From contig NZ_HG005286.1 of NCBI RefSeq assembly GCF_000455285.1, forward strand, positions 45,796-109,795: a DNA stretch of 64,000 bases, read 5' to 3'. The position numbers and the translations under genes are program-made. The notes below the pieces were generated by a model. It worked only from the letters and a program-made list of their open reading frames with translations. It did no database searches and was not told the DNA's origin. The stretch is from Candidatus Stoquefichus massiliensis AP9. GTDB taxonomy: Bacteria > Bacillota_I > Bacilli_A > Erysipelotrichales > Coprobacillaceae. How positions within the stretch are numbered: position 1 is the stretch's first letter; each line of letters starts with the position of its first letter. This document shows, one piece after another, positions 43,062-54,923 of this stretch.

Positions 43062-44255
43062 ATGATACAAACAAAACATGAACTTATTCAATTGCTCAAT
43101 CCTATTTATAATCATTTTCAATTACCTCTCTTTTTATTGTCAAAAGAACTCCTCATTATGGAATCACCTGACTCATTCTTTAAATTAGAAAATCACTATT
43201 TTCAAGAAATGATTCAAGAAAATCATATTAATGACTATAAAACATATATGCATTTTTATCATAATGCATCATTTCTTTTCTTTCCTTATGCTTTAGAAAA
43301 TATATCATATATTTGTATTGGACCAATCTTTAATAAAAAACTCACACCTCAAGACAAACCATCAGAGTATTCATTTTTAAATCATGTGATTTCTCAATAT
43401 ACAATTAATGATTTTTTAAACTTACCTTATGTCCACCATAAAACTGTTGATTTCCTACTTTTTGTTTATCAAATTATTACAGGAGAGGTATTGGATGCTA
43501 ATGTGCTTAAAAAGAATTATAAACAATCAAGTTCTCTACCTTTAAAACAAGAAGAATCTATGCAAAATGAAATCTTTGTGATTAGAGAAAATCCTTTACA
43601 TGATTTTAGTTATTCTTATGAAAAAAAGATTATGAATTCTATTCAACAAGAGAATAGTACTCAAGCACGTATTTTAATGAATGAACTCATGCAAATTAAA
43701 GATGGACGTGAACTTGCCCCTAATCATCTTGTCTCAATGAAATATAAATTAGTTGCAGCAGTGACCTTGTTTACTCGATGTGTGATTGATGTTGGTGTTC
43801 CAATTGCTAAAGCATACACATTAAGTGATGTTTACATTAATAAACTTGATCAATGTCATACTGGTCAAGAACTCCATAAGATGATAAGTGATGCTATTGT
43901 TGATTTTACAAACTTAGTCAAACGATATAAGCATATTCAAAATCCTTATTGGGTAAAGTCTTGTAAAAATTATATTTCTCAACATCTACATATGACAATT
44001 ACATTAAATGATTTAAGTGAATTAACAGGGATGAACCCAAGTTATCTCTCAACACAGTTTAAAAAAGTAACTGGTCAATCTATTAAACAATATGTTAATG
44101 AAAAGAAAATTCAAGAAGCACAGTTTTTAATTAAAAATTCTTCTTATACATTAGCTGAAATTTCTGATATTTTACAGTTTTCTAGCCAAAGTCATTTCAA
44201 TAAAGTTTTTAAAAACCAAACAGGAAAAAGTCCTACTCAATATAAGAATACTTAA
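43062..44255 (+). CDS. AraC-family transcriptional regulator
   Basis: The C-terminal ~100 residues form the two-helix-turn-helix AraC domain (LNDLSELTGMNPSYLSTQFKKVTGQSIKQYV and LAEISDILQFSSQSHFNKVFKNQTG, residues ~305-395 together). The N-terminal ~290 residues are a sensory region without a recognisable cupin motif. The start at 43062 has AAAGGA eight bases upstream; the ATG at 43053 lies within that site. Product 397 residues. It lies between two beta-glucoside gene sets (divergent GH1 and the convergent PTS-GH1-ROK operon) and likely controls one or both. Confidence 0.87.
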   Translation: MIQTKHELIQLLNPIYNHFQLPLFLLSKELLIMESPDSFFKLENHYFQEMIQENHINDYKTYMHFYHNASFLFFPYALENISYICIGPIFNKKLTPQDKPSEYSFLNHVISQYTINDFLNLPYVHHKTVDFLLFVYQIITGEVLDANVLKKNYKQSSSLPLKQEESMQNEIFVIRENPLHDFSYSYEKKIMNSIQQENSTQARILMNELMQIKDGRELAPNHLVSMKYKLVAAVTLFTRCVIDVGVPIAKAYTLSDVYINKLDQCHTGQELHKMISDAIVDFTNLVKRYKHIQNPYWVKSCKNYISQHLHMTITLNDLSELTGMNPSYLSTQFKKVTGQSIKQYVNEKKIQEAQFLIKNSSYTLAEISDILQFSSQSHFNKVFKNQTGKSPTQYKNT

Positions 44256-44267
44256 ACGATGAAAGGG

Positions 44268-47840
<3,573 letters not shown>

Positions 47841-48051
47841 ATGTCCTCCTCAAATAATTGTTGAAATACGTATTTCTTATTTATCGACAACCATATTATA
47901 TAAATTCACACATTTATATTTTATAGATTTTATAGGTTTTTTATAATTTTTATAGATTACTTTACCACTTCTTCACTCACGACATCACTATCAACAGTTT
48001 GTGGTAAACTTTCACTGGCTAGATATATGTCATGCCTGACACACCATGCAA

Positions 48052-48081
48052 AAATGAGGATATTTCATCATATCCTCATTT
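48052..48081 (-). terminator. Terminator of the macrodomain-sirtuin operon
   Basis: The perfect 12-bp stem AAATGAGGATAT/ATATCCTCATTT with a six-base loop overlaps the macrodomain stop codon and is followed on the minus strand by a T-rich stretch. The remaining 47841-48051 gap is the upstream region of the PTS operon and shows no clear operator. Confidence 0.85.
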
Positions 48082-48852
48082 CTGTTCAATTTTAATTTCA
48101 TGACTTAATATTTGATGATATATTTCTTCATCTTGATCACTAAAAACATTAAAAATAACTTGTTTGATATTTGAATGTTGTAAATATTTTTGAATTGTTT
48201 TCACAGCAATTTCTGCAGCCCTTTTAGGCGGAAAATGATAGACACCTGTAGATATACAACAAAAGGCGATTGATGAAAGATGATGATCTTCTGCTAATCT
48301 TAAACAACTTTCATAACATGATGCTAATAGAATTTCATCTTTAGTTGTAATAATATCTTTAATTATAGGACCTACTGTATGCAGTATGTAACGTGAGGGT
48401 AAATGATAAGCTTTGGTTATTTTTGCTTTACCCACTGGTTCTAAAAATCCTTGTCTTGTCATGATTTGATGACACTCATTTCTTAGTTCTATACCGGCAT
48501 AGGTATGTATCGCATTATCAATACAATGATGTTCTGGTATAAAACAACCCTCCATCCTATTATTGGCAGCATTCACAATAACATCTACTTTTAATCTTGT
48601 TATATCTCCTTTCCAAACAATTATTCGTTGAGATTTATCTAATTCAACAATCCCTTTTTTATTTGTTTCTTCTTCTAACATCAAACCTTCAATTTCAATA
48701 AACTCCTTTGAAATAGGTGCTGCTTCTCGTATATTCACTAAAGAGCGATAAAGTGAAAAAAGTTCATCGTCAGTTGCCGGTATATCGATATTAATAGTCT
48801 TTTCTTTGAGTAAGTATTCTACAAGATATTTTAATCGTTCTCTTTGGTTCAT
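48076..48852 (-). CDS. SirTM-linked zinc-type macrodomain (ADP-ribosyl hydrolase)
   Basis: This enzyme removes ADP-ribose from proteins. The macrodomain runs over residues ~70-250 with VIVNAANNRMEG (ligand loop, near residue 92), SRYILHTVGPI and CCISTGVYHFPP (near 190). The insert GCFIPEHHCIDNAIH carries Cys-His-Cys and matches the zinc-binding macrodomains encoded beside class M sirtuins. The N-terminal ~65 residues are helical. It overlaps the sirtuin gene by four bases, so writer and eraser are translated together. Confidence 0.9.
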   Translation of the reverse strand: MNQRERLKYLVEYLLKEKTINIDIPATDDELFSLYRSLVNIREAAPISKEFIEIEGLMLEEETNKKGIVELDKSQRIIVWKGDITRLKVDVIVNAANNRMEGCFIPEHHCIDNAIHTYAGIELRNECHQIMTRQGFLEPVGKAKITKAYHLPSRYILHTVGPIIKDIITTKDEILLASCYESCLRLAEDHHLSSIAFCCISTGVYHFPPKRAAEIAVKTIQKYLQHSNIKQVIFNVFSDQDEEIYHQILSHEIKIEQK

Positions 48853-49691
48853 AAATTTTCTCCTATCTTTTGAAGAACCTCATGAATATCTTCTTTAATT
48901 AAGAGTGATTGATCTCTGATTTCTAAAGGACAATCTATATCATAATTATTAATACAAATATAACTTGCTTTCTTATTATTTTGAGTATAATACCAAAAAG
49001 GATATTTAATAATAACTGGTGTATTATTACCTACACCTAGTTCTAAATAAACAATATGATGATTTTGATGCTTATTGATAAATGTTTCATATCTTAATTG
49101 AGCTTGATACCAACCTTCATCTTGAACAAAAGTTTCATCACTACGAAGATTCATCTGCATTGGTAAGCCACATTGAGGACAATAAGGAATTAATGATGTA
49201 GGTATTTTCATATGACTCTGTTGTGAGACCATTAATTTAACTATGTCTTCATTATCATATGTTTTTTGATGACAAGGCTTTGAACACTGCCATAATCCAT
49301 AATCACCTTGTGTATAAAATAATCTCTTTTTATCAAAACCTGCTTTTTGAAATTGATGATCTACATTTGTTGTAAGAACAAAGTAATCCTTATCTTTAAT
49401 TAATTGATATAACAGATAATATGTATCTTTAGGGGCTTGAATATAACGATTATAGTAAATGTATCGACTCCAATATGCCCAGAATTCTTCTAAGGTTTCA
49501 TAAGGATAAAAGCCTGCTGAATACATATCACTAAAATGATATTTATTAATAAAATCAGAGAAATATTTTTGAAATCTTTCACCTGAATAAGTCAATCCTG
49601 CTGATGTTGATATTCCGGATCCCGCTCCAATCACTATAACATCGCATTCTTTAATTTCTCGAATTACTCTTTTCATAACATCTTTATTCAT
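48849..49691 (-). CDS. Class M sirtuin (SirTM, ADP-ribosyltransferase type)
   Basis: This NAD-dependent Sir2-family protein belongs to the class known to ADP-ribosylate rather than deacetylate. Seen are VIGAGSGISTSAGLTY (NAD loop, near residue 21), LTTNVDHQFQKAGF (near 108), a CxxC pair YCPQCG (near 170; the other pair near CSKPC at 132), and the class signature YLELGVGNNTPVIIKYPFW near residues 216-234. Known SirTM targets are lipoylated GcvH-L proteins, whose gene and LplA2 are not in this operon here. Start has AAGGG upstream. Confidence 0.9.
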   Translation of the reverse strand: MNKDVMKRVIREIKECDVIVIGAGSGISTSAGLTYSGERFQKYFSDFINKYHFSDMYSAGFYPYETLEEFWAYWSRYIYYNRYIQAPKDTYYLLYQLIKDKDYFVLTTNVDHQFQKAGFDKKRLFYTQGDYGLWQCSKPCHQKTYDNEDIVKLMVSQQSHMKIPTSLIPYCPQCGLPMQMNLRSDETFVQDEGWYQAQLRYETFINKHQNHHIVYLELGVGNNTPVIIKYPFWYYTQNNKKASYICINNYDIDCPLEIRDQSLLIKEDIHEVLQKIGENL

Positions 49692-49706
49692 AATCTAACC
49701 CTTCTT

Positions 49707-50315
49707 TTAAATCATCTTGTGAATAGCATTTACAGGGCAATCTTCATAACACAATCCACAATGTAAACAATGAACTTGCTGTATAGTATAAACTTGATCT
49801 TTGTAAATACATTGTTGAGGACATATCCTTTGACACTTTCCACATTTTATACATTCTTTACCAATCACATATCCTCTTTTGATTTCTTTCTCTTCTCCCA
49901 ATGAAAAATACATACGACAAATAGGATTTTGACTTAAATCAAAATATTCCAACTCACCCTTTTCTATACAAAATGCTTCTAAAATATAACGACTTTCTTG
50001 AGGATAAACACTCTGCATAGAAGGATTATCTATAAAAATACGGTCAATCCATTCTTTTTGATGATTTAACTTTTCAACAAAACCATGTAATCTTATCATT
50101 TCATAGTTTTGTGTTAATCCCGTAATAGCAATATATGGATTTATAATTAACTCTCTATAAAACTCTTTACCTCTAGCCGTACAAAAAACTAATTTCTTTG
50201 AATCCACATACATAACATCAATAATACGTACTCTTGGATGACCATTTTCATTGATCGTTGCTATAGAAACATCTTTAATTTGTCTTAATAATTTTAAACA
50301 TCCACTTTTATTCAT
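49707..50315 (-). CDS. PPOX-type flavin protein fused to a 2x[4Fe-4S] ferredoxin
   Basis: Residues ~1-130 are a pyridoxamine-5'-phosphate-oxidase-like split barrel (DVSIATINENGHPRVRIIDVMYV, KLVFCTARGKEF). Residues ~145-202 hold two ferredoxin clusters, CIKCGKCQRICPQQC and CLHCGLCYEDCP. It is probably a flavin-dependent reductase fed by its own clusters. I use ATG 50315, with AGGTGA five bases upstream; a GTG at 50324 is the alternative. It lies upstream of the sirtuin pair (15 bases), so all three may be one operon, and it is divergent from an HxlR regulator. Confidence 0.87.
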   Translation of the reverse strand: MNKSGCLKLLRQIKDVSIATINENGHPRVRIIDVMYVDSKKLVFCTARGKEFYRELIINPYIAITGLTQNYEMIRLHGFVEKLNHQKEWIDRIFIDNPSMQSVYPQESRYILEAFCIEKGELEYFDLSQNPICRMYFSLGEEKEIKRGYVIGKECIKCGKCQRICPQQCIYKDQVYTIQQVHCLHCGLCYEDCPVNAIHKMI

Positions 50316-50377
50316 AAATTTCACCTATCTTCCTATACCTTAGTTATACTACCAAACAATACAAAAGAAAAGTACGC

Positions 50378-50444
50378 ACTTCAAAGTGGTATAGGAACTT
50401 CAAAGTAACGAGTAATTGACTTTCTATCGTATAGTATATAAAAT
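50378..50444 (+). promoter_or_regulatory. HxlR promoter with two repeated dyads
   Basis: TTGACT at 50416-50421, a 17-base spacer and TAAAAT at 50439-50444 form a good promoter for the HxlR gene. Two identical ten-base dyads ACTTCAAAGT lie at 50378-50387 and 50397-50406, 19 bases apart. They stand between this promoter and the divergent flavin-protein gene and are likely HxlR operators. Confidence 0.55.
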
Positions 50445-50481
50445 ATACTTAATTACTATTAGATACAAGGAGGGATATCAT

Positions 50482-50805
50482 ATGCAAGATTTACCAGCGT
50501 GTCCTGTTGAGACTACATTATTATTAATAGGTGATAAGTGGAAAGTATTGATTATTAGAGATTTGCTATCTGGAACAATGAGATTTGGTGAACTAAAGAA
50601 ATCTATAGGTTCTATTTCACAAAAAGTATTAACTTCACAATTACGCGCAATGGAAAAACAAGGTTTAGTTCATAGAGAAGTTTTTCCAGAAGTTCCGCCT
50701 AGAGTCGAATATTCATTAACAGAATTAGGTTATAGTTTAAAGCCTATTCTTGATTCTATGTTTGTTTGGGGTGAAAACTTCAAGAAAATAAAAAAAGCTG
50801 ATTAA
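50482..50805 (+). CDS. HxlR-family transcriptional regulator
   Basis: This small winged-helix regulator has the family start LPACPVETTLLLIGDKWKVLIIRDLL, with the conserved Cys8 that acts as a redox or aldehyde sensor in several members, followed by MRFGELKKSIGSISQKVLTSQL and the wing VPPRVEYSLTELG. The start at 50482 has AAGGAGG upstream; the ORF begins earlier without support. Product 107 residues. It is divergent from the PPOX/ferredoxin gene and convergent with a flavin reductase gene (four-base overlap). Redox control of these flavoproteins is a reasonable inference. Confidence 0.9.
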   Translation: MQDLPACPVETTLLLIGDKWKVLIIRDLLSGTMRFGELKKSIGSISQKVLTSQLRAMEKQGLVHREVFPEVPPRVEYSLTELGYSLKPILDSMFVWGENFKKIKKAD

Positions 50806-51368
50806 GGCTTTTTGAGATGTAATCCATCTTGAAATGCATTTCCTACTTTTTCACCAATCGATAAGTAATCATTATGAACTGGATCAAAGATAATCGGTTG
50901 TAATTTCATAGGGTCAATTTGACCCTTTTCATTTAAAATTCTTTCATCTGCACATACATTGACAATCTCTCCAATTAATAATTCGCTATCTGGATCATAA
51001 CTTATGAATTGGCATTCTAATGTCATTGGAAATTCTTCAATAATAGGTGCATTGACAACCTCACTTTTCATAGTATGTAGATTTGCTTTTGTAAGTTTAT
51101 CAGGTACATCATTTCCTGAAACAAGTCCAACATAATCTGCTTCTACAACATGTGATACATCAGCTATACTTACAGTAAATGCTTTTTGACTAAGAATATT
51201 TTTCATTGTTTTATGATTACTTGCAAGATAAAGGGCAATCTTTTTATAATCTGCAATACACCCCCAAGCAGCATTCATAGCATCAGCAACACCATCTTCA
51301 TCATAACTTGCAATAATAAATACTGGTTGTGGGTATACAAATGGTTTTGCTCCAAAATTTTTTCTCAT
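50802..51368 (-). CDS. Flavin reductase-like (FMN-binding split barrel) protein
   Basis: This 188-residue protein has the flavin reductase-like pattern: QPVFIIASYDEDGVADAMNAAWGCIADYKKIALYL at residues ~14-48 (the usual place for FMN contacts), then SHKT-like NHKTMKNI near residue 52 and DVPDKLTKANL near 90. It binds FMN and probably acts in electron transfer or as a reductase. It shares its last four bases with the convergent HxlR gene, and a short stem (AAAAAGC/GCTTTTT, 50792-50813) there may end both transcripts. The 51369-51642 gap past it holds nothing I can support. Confidence 0.86.
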   Translation of the reverse strand: MRKNFGAKPFVYPQPVFIIASYDEDGVADAMNAAWGCIADYKKIALYLASNHKTMKNILSQKAFTVSIADVSHVVEADYVGLVSGNDVPDKLTKANLHTMKSEVVNAPIIEEFPMTLECQFISYDPDSELLIGEIVNVCADERILNEKGQIDPMKLQPIIFDPVHNDYLSIGEKVGNAFQDGLHLKKP

Positions 51369-51642
51369 ATAATAAACATCTCCTTTTCTATTTATATATT
51401 TCCTTCATATTACGCTTAATAACATATAAAATGAGTTTTATCCTAGTTGTCAGACTCATAATCCAAAGATTATAAAATCGGATGAAGATTTTTAACAACG
51501 TCTACTTCTTCACAACCTTTTACAGTACTCATTCACTAAGAACATTACTATTCTATTAATTGACTTTATTCAAAAATATGAGTTATGAATATCTCATTTC
51601 CACATGTCCCTAGATACGATTTTAGTCAAACAAATCAAACAA

Positions 51643-52581
51643 TTATATCCATTCAAAAACTTTTAAAATATATAACCAAAAAGTGATTGAGAAACCACTT
51701 AATAATGTTGTTAACATGACAACATTAGCACTTAATACACCTGCATACCCCATATTCTTTGCCATTACAAAACAAGTGACTGTTGTGGCTGAACCTAACA
51801 TAATTAATATTGCAACTAACTCTTCATTTTGAAACCCTAACATAATAGCGATTGGCAAGAAAATTATACAGAATCCAAATAATTTAATAAACGTGGCAAT
51901 AAAAGCAGGCTTCATTTTTCCTAATGCTTTTTTTATATCAAAACTTGCACCCATAGCGATCAATCCCATGGGTGTTGCTAAAGCACTAACATTAGAAACT
52001 GTTTTTGATAAAATAGCTGGCATTGGTAGTTTTAATATTGACCAGACTAATCCAATAACAATACCTATTATAATTGGGTTTGTTATAATACCCTTAAAAG
52101 TTGTTTTTAATATATTTTGTGTATCTCTATTTGGCTGATAGTATGATAAAACAGTCACTGCCATAATGTTATATAAAGGTACACTTCCGATAATCATTAA
52201 TGGTCCCATAACAGAATGACCATAAATGTTTTGAATTAATGCAACACCTAATAAAGCAGCACTACTGCGGTAAGATGCCTGTATAAACTCTCCCCTCAAA
52301 CTTTTTTCCTTAAGTAAGGATGAAATCAATACAACAATCAGTATACTTAAAACTGTTACAAGAAAACAAAATGTAACAAATTTAAAATTCCATGCTTTTG
52401 CAAAATCTACAGTTGCCAAATCTTGAAATAATAAAACAGGTAGTGGCACAAGAAAAACAAATTTATTCATTTGTGATGCAAATGTTTCACTAATCCAACC
52501 TATCTTCTTTAAGACAATTCCTAATATCATCAACAAAAACACAGGAACTGTTGCATTTAAACTAAATATTAAACTATCCAT
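51643..52581 (-). CDS. AEC-family transporter
   Basis: This 312-residue membrane protein of the auxin efflux carrier family has about ten hydrophobic helices in two five-helix halves. Seen are VPVFLLMILGIVLKKIGWI at the start, the mid-helix FVFLVPLPVLLFQDL, and GLIAMGASFDI near residue 207. Bacterial members carry malate, malonate or other organic acids. GAGGGG precedes the ATG. It stands alone between two terminator-like regions. Substrate unknown. Confidence 0.86.
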   Translation of the reverse strand: MDSLIFSLNATVPVFLLMILGIVLKKIGWISETFASQMNKFVFLVPLPVLLFQDLATVDFAKAWNFKFVTFCFLVTVLSILIVVLISSLLKEKSLRGEFIQASYRSSAALLGVALIQNIYGHSVMGPLMIIGSVPLYNIMAVTVLSYYQPNRDTQNILKTTFKGIITNPIIIGIVIGLVWSILKLPMPAILSKTVSNVSALATPMGLIAMGASFDIKKALGKMKPAFIATFIKLFGFCIIFLPIAIMLGFQNEELVAILIMLGSATTVTCFVMAKNMGYAGVLSANVVMLTTLLSGFSITFWLYILKVFEWI

Positions 52582-52651
52582 AATATCCCCTCTTTATTTC
52601 AATTAACTATTAATATACTACAAATTTTCTATTATTTCTATAATGTATAGA

Positions 52652-52686
52652 AAAGTTCTCATATACATGATGTACATGAGAACTTT
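52652..52686 (-). terminator. Terminator of the AraC-SRPBCC-AlkD unit
   Basis: A 16-bp stem (AAAGTTCTCATATACA pairing with TGTACATGAGAACTTT) has one mismatch that becomes a G-T pair on the minus strand, and a three-base loop. TTTTCTAT follows on the minus strand. The G-T pair and the T-run both favour function on the minus strand. Confidence 0.8.
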
Positions 52687-52778
52687 CTAATAACATGATT
52701 TTATAATTAGTCTTACATATTCAAGAAAAGAGATGCTTTCATCATTCCACCTTTATAATATAATCTTTGTTATGCTTG

Positions 52779-53489
52779 TTATTCCTTTCCCATCTTTGAT
52801 TTCCGTGAAATTAATCTTGTTCGTCCTTTTGCCGCAACCAAATTTTCTAATTCTTTTAATGCATTTCTTCCTACCCATTGTTGATCTTTATTGGAAGATT
52901 GAATCAATTCATATGAAACAAGAATAGCTTTTTCATTATAATAGAAATCTTTTTTCCCTATTTCTTTAAGTGCATAGACAATTGCTTTTTTTACATAGAT
53001 GCGAGAATCATTTGAATATTCAATAATATAGGATAAATAGTTAATCATAGTTTTTTCAGAAATATTTGAATCATAAATGATATGACTCCCTATCAATACA
53101 AAACCTGCCCGTTTTACATATGTTTTTTCTGATTTTACCCAATGAGATATAAAGTTTTCATATCCTTTAACCTTAATAATTAAGTTCTTACAAAGAAAGT
53201 TACATAAATCCCATGAATCTACTGTAAATATGAGTGATTCAATTTTCTGATAAGTCATTATGTGATAATCATATATGAAAACAGCTAGTAGTTTAGCTTC
53301 ATGATACTCTGTATTCCATAATTCATCAGCTAAACAATTAGATTTTCCAATCTTTCTTGCTAGTTTTTTTAAGTCATGAGAAGAAACACCAATACTACAA
53401 GATTCAGGAATCCCCATTTTCACAACGTTTACCTTATATTTTTCAGATGATAATTCATATAACTGTTCTATAATTTCTTGACAGTTCAT
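52779..53489 (-). CDS. DNA alkylation repair protein (AlkD-like HEAT repeats)
   Basis: This 236-residue all-helical protein has the AlkD-family pattern: MGIPESCSIGVSSHDLKKLARKIGKSN near residues 25-51, ELWNTEYHEAKLLAVFIYD near 56-74, and VDSWDLCNFLCKNLI near 90. HEAT-repeat glycosylases of this group remove alkylated bases or act as base-flipping sensors. It starts within the stop of the SRPBCC gene (ATGA overlap). Genes upstream are an AraC-type regulator and an SRPBCC protein, so it may be induced by the same signal. Confidence 0.84.
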   Translation of the reverse strand: MNCQEIIEQLYELSSEKYKVNVVKMGIPESCSIGVSSHDLKKLARKIGKSNCLADELWNTEYHEAKLLAVFIYDYHIMTYQKIESLIFTVDSWDLCNFLCKNLIIKVKGYENFISHWVKSEKTYVKRAGFVLIGSHIIYDSNISEKTMINYLSYIIEYSNDSRIYVKKAIVYALKEIGKKDFYYNEKAILVSYELIQSSNKDQQWVGRNALKELENLVAAKGRTRLISRKSKMGKE

Positions 53490-53887
53490 ATGAGATTTAA
53501 TGCTTTCTTTAAATCTTTGATATATAAGGATTGTTGCTTTTTTAAATATGCTTTTACAAATGGTTTCATGTAAAGTTTCTTAGCTTTAACATTTTCAGTA
53601 AAATCTATTGTCACTATTCCATCAGATTCACTTAGCAAACCCGTCCAATGTCCACTCATATTTTCATTTTCCATATCAAATTCATATCTTTGGTATGGAA
53701 TAAATGCTGTTATTATAAATTGTGTTGGATATCCATCTTTTGTATACTCTATGAATCTTTTATCTGCTTCTGCAATTTCAATTTTACTAATATCACTACG
53801 CCATGTATAGTTTTCTAATGAAGTTATTGTCTCCCATACTTTTTTTATATCACATTGTAATTCTACTTTGATATTTGAAATACTCAT
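53486..53887 (-). CDS. SRPBCC-family protein
   Basis: This 133-residue START-like hydrophobic-ligand-binding protein has the family pattern ISNIKVELQCDIKKVWETITSLENYTWRSDISKIEI at the N-terminus and SDGIVTIDFTENVKAK near residue 95. The start at 53887 has AAGGAG upstream; the longer ORF to 53923 overlaps the AraC gene and has no ribosome site. It lies between AraC (11 bases) and AlkD (overlap). Ligand unknown. Confidence 0.82.
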   Translation of the reverse strand: MSISNIKVELQCDIKKVWETITSLENYTWRSDISKIEIAEADKRFIEYTKDGYPTQFIITAFIPYQRYEFDMENENMSGHWTGLLSESDGIVTIDFTENVKAKKLYMKPFVKAYLKKQQSLYIKDLKKALNLI

Positions 53888-53898
53888 CTTTTTTCTCC

Positions 53899-54741
53899 TT
53901 ATTTTTTTATAACTGGAAGCCAATATTCATAAATAGCAGCGTTAGGATCAGCTTTAATATAAACTTCTATATCTGGAATATTTGCATATTGATAACCAGA
54001 CGTGGGTAGCCACTCGATGATGACACGTCTTTCTAACTCCTGCAAACTTGTATTACTCCCCTGACCTGAGAAAACAGCCCAAGTTGTTGCTGGAATAAGA
54101 TAATCATCAAAAGCATTATTAATCTTTTCAGATTTAACCGCAATCATATAACGCCAATCATCGAGATAATGAATACTTACTCCCAGTAATGCATAGGGGT
54201 CTTGATCCATAAGTTGACTTAATTGAACCAATGTTCCATCAGCAAGCGATTCATCCCATCTTGATGGAATATGCTTAAAATTCTCTGTAAGTTCTTTACT
54301 TAAAGGATAACTTTTTCCTATAATACGAAAACTCTCCTTTTTAAGAATTTTATAATTTAATGCTTCATTTCCTTCTATTGAAAATGTAAACTTAACTGTT
54401 GGGTAAGATTTTAAAGAACAATTGCCTTTTCTAACTAAAGAAGGTGCATAACCATGAACCGATTGAAAAGCTCGATTAAAAGCTGTTGGTGATTCATAAC
54501 CATATTTCAATGCAATATCAATAATTTTAGTTTGACTTGTTTGCAAATCTACTGCTGCTAAAGACATACGACGTTTTCGGATATATTCATTTAATGACAT
54601 ATTTGTCATATATAGGAATGTTTTTTGAAAATGGTATGTAGGACAATCAGCTATTTGTGCTAATTGATCATAATTAATCTTTTCAGTTAGATGTTCTTCA
54701 ATATATTCAATTACTTTATTCAAACGTTCTATCCATTCCAT
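53899..54741 (-). CDS. AraC-family regulator with GyrI-like domain
   Basis: The N-terminal ~105 residues form the AraC DNA-binding domain (INYDQLAQIADCPTYHFQKTFLYMTNMSLNEYI and IIDIALKYGYESPTAFNRAFQSVHG). The C-terminal ~160 residues are a GyrI-like effector domain (KILKKESFRIIGKSYPL and the final EVYIKADPNAAIYEYWLPV). This plan (280 residues) binds drugs or other small amphipathic compounds and activates detoxification genes. It heads the SRPBCC-AlkD unit, which it probably controls. Confidence 0.88.
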   Translation of the reverse strand: MEWIERLNKVIEYIEEHLTEKINYDQLAQIADCPTYHFQKTFLYMTNMSLNEYIRKRRMSLAAVDLQTSQTKIIDIALKYGYESPTAFNRAFQSVHGYAPSLVRKGNCSLKSYPTVKFTFSIEGNEALNYKILKKESFRIIGKSYPLSKELTENFKHIPSRWDESLADGTLVQLSQLMDQDPYALLGVSIHYLDDWRYMIAVKSEKINNAFDDYLIPATTWAVFSGQGSNTSLQELERRVIIEWLPTSGYQYANIPDIEVYIKADPNAAIYEYWLPVIKK

Positions 54742-54806
54742 ATAGCTTCTCCCTTTATTTTATTCTTATTCAGTTTACTTTTCCTCTCTTTTTATCATAC
54801 ATAAAA

Positions 54807-54827
54807 GAGAGTTGTTTATCAACTCTC
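54807..54827 (-). terminator. Terminator of the GH13 gene
   Basis: The perfect 8-bp stem GAGAGTTG/CAACTCTC with a five-base loop is followed on the minus strand by TTTTATG. It lies about 100 bases past the GH13 stop codon. Confidence 0.7.
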
Positions 54828-54923
54828 ATTAGACTACGAAAAGGAACAATTTCATTATTTTATTGATTTATTGTGCTAAATCTAGTCAGTAACTTGTTCT
54901 TTGGCTATTGTTATAAATTATAC

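Noticed and set aside
48076-49691. Sir2 gene as an anti-phage defence effector (Thoeris- or DSR-like)
   Set aside because: Class M motifs and the fused-in-operon zinc macrodomain identify it as the SirTM ADP-ribosylation pair instead.
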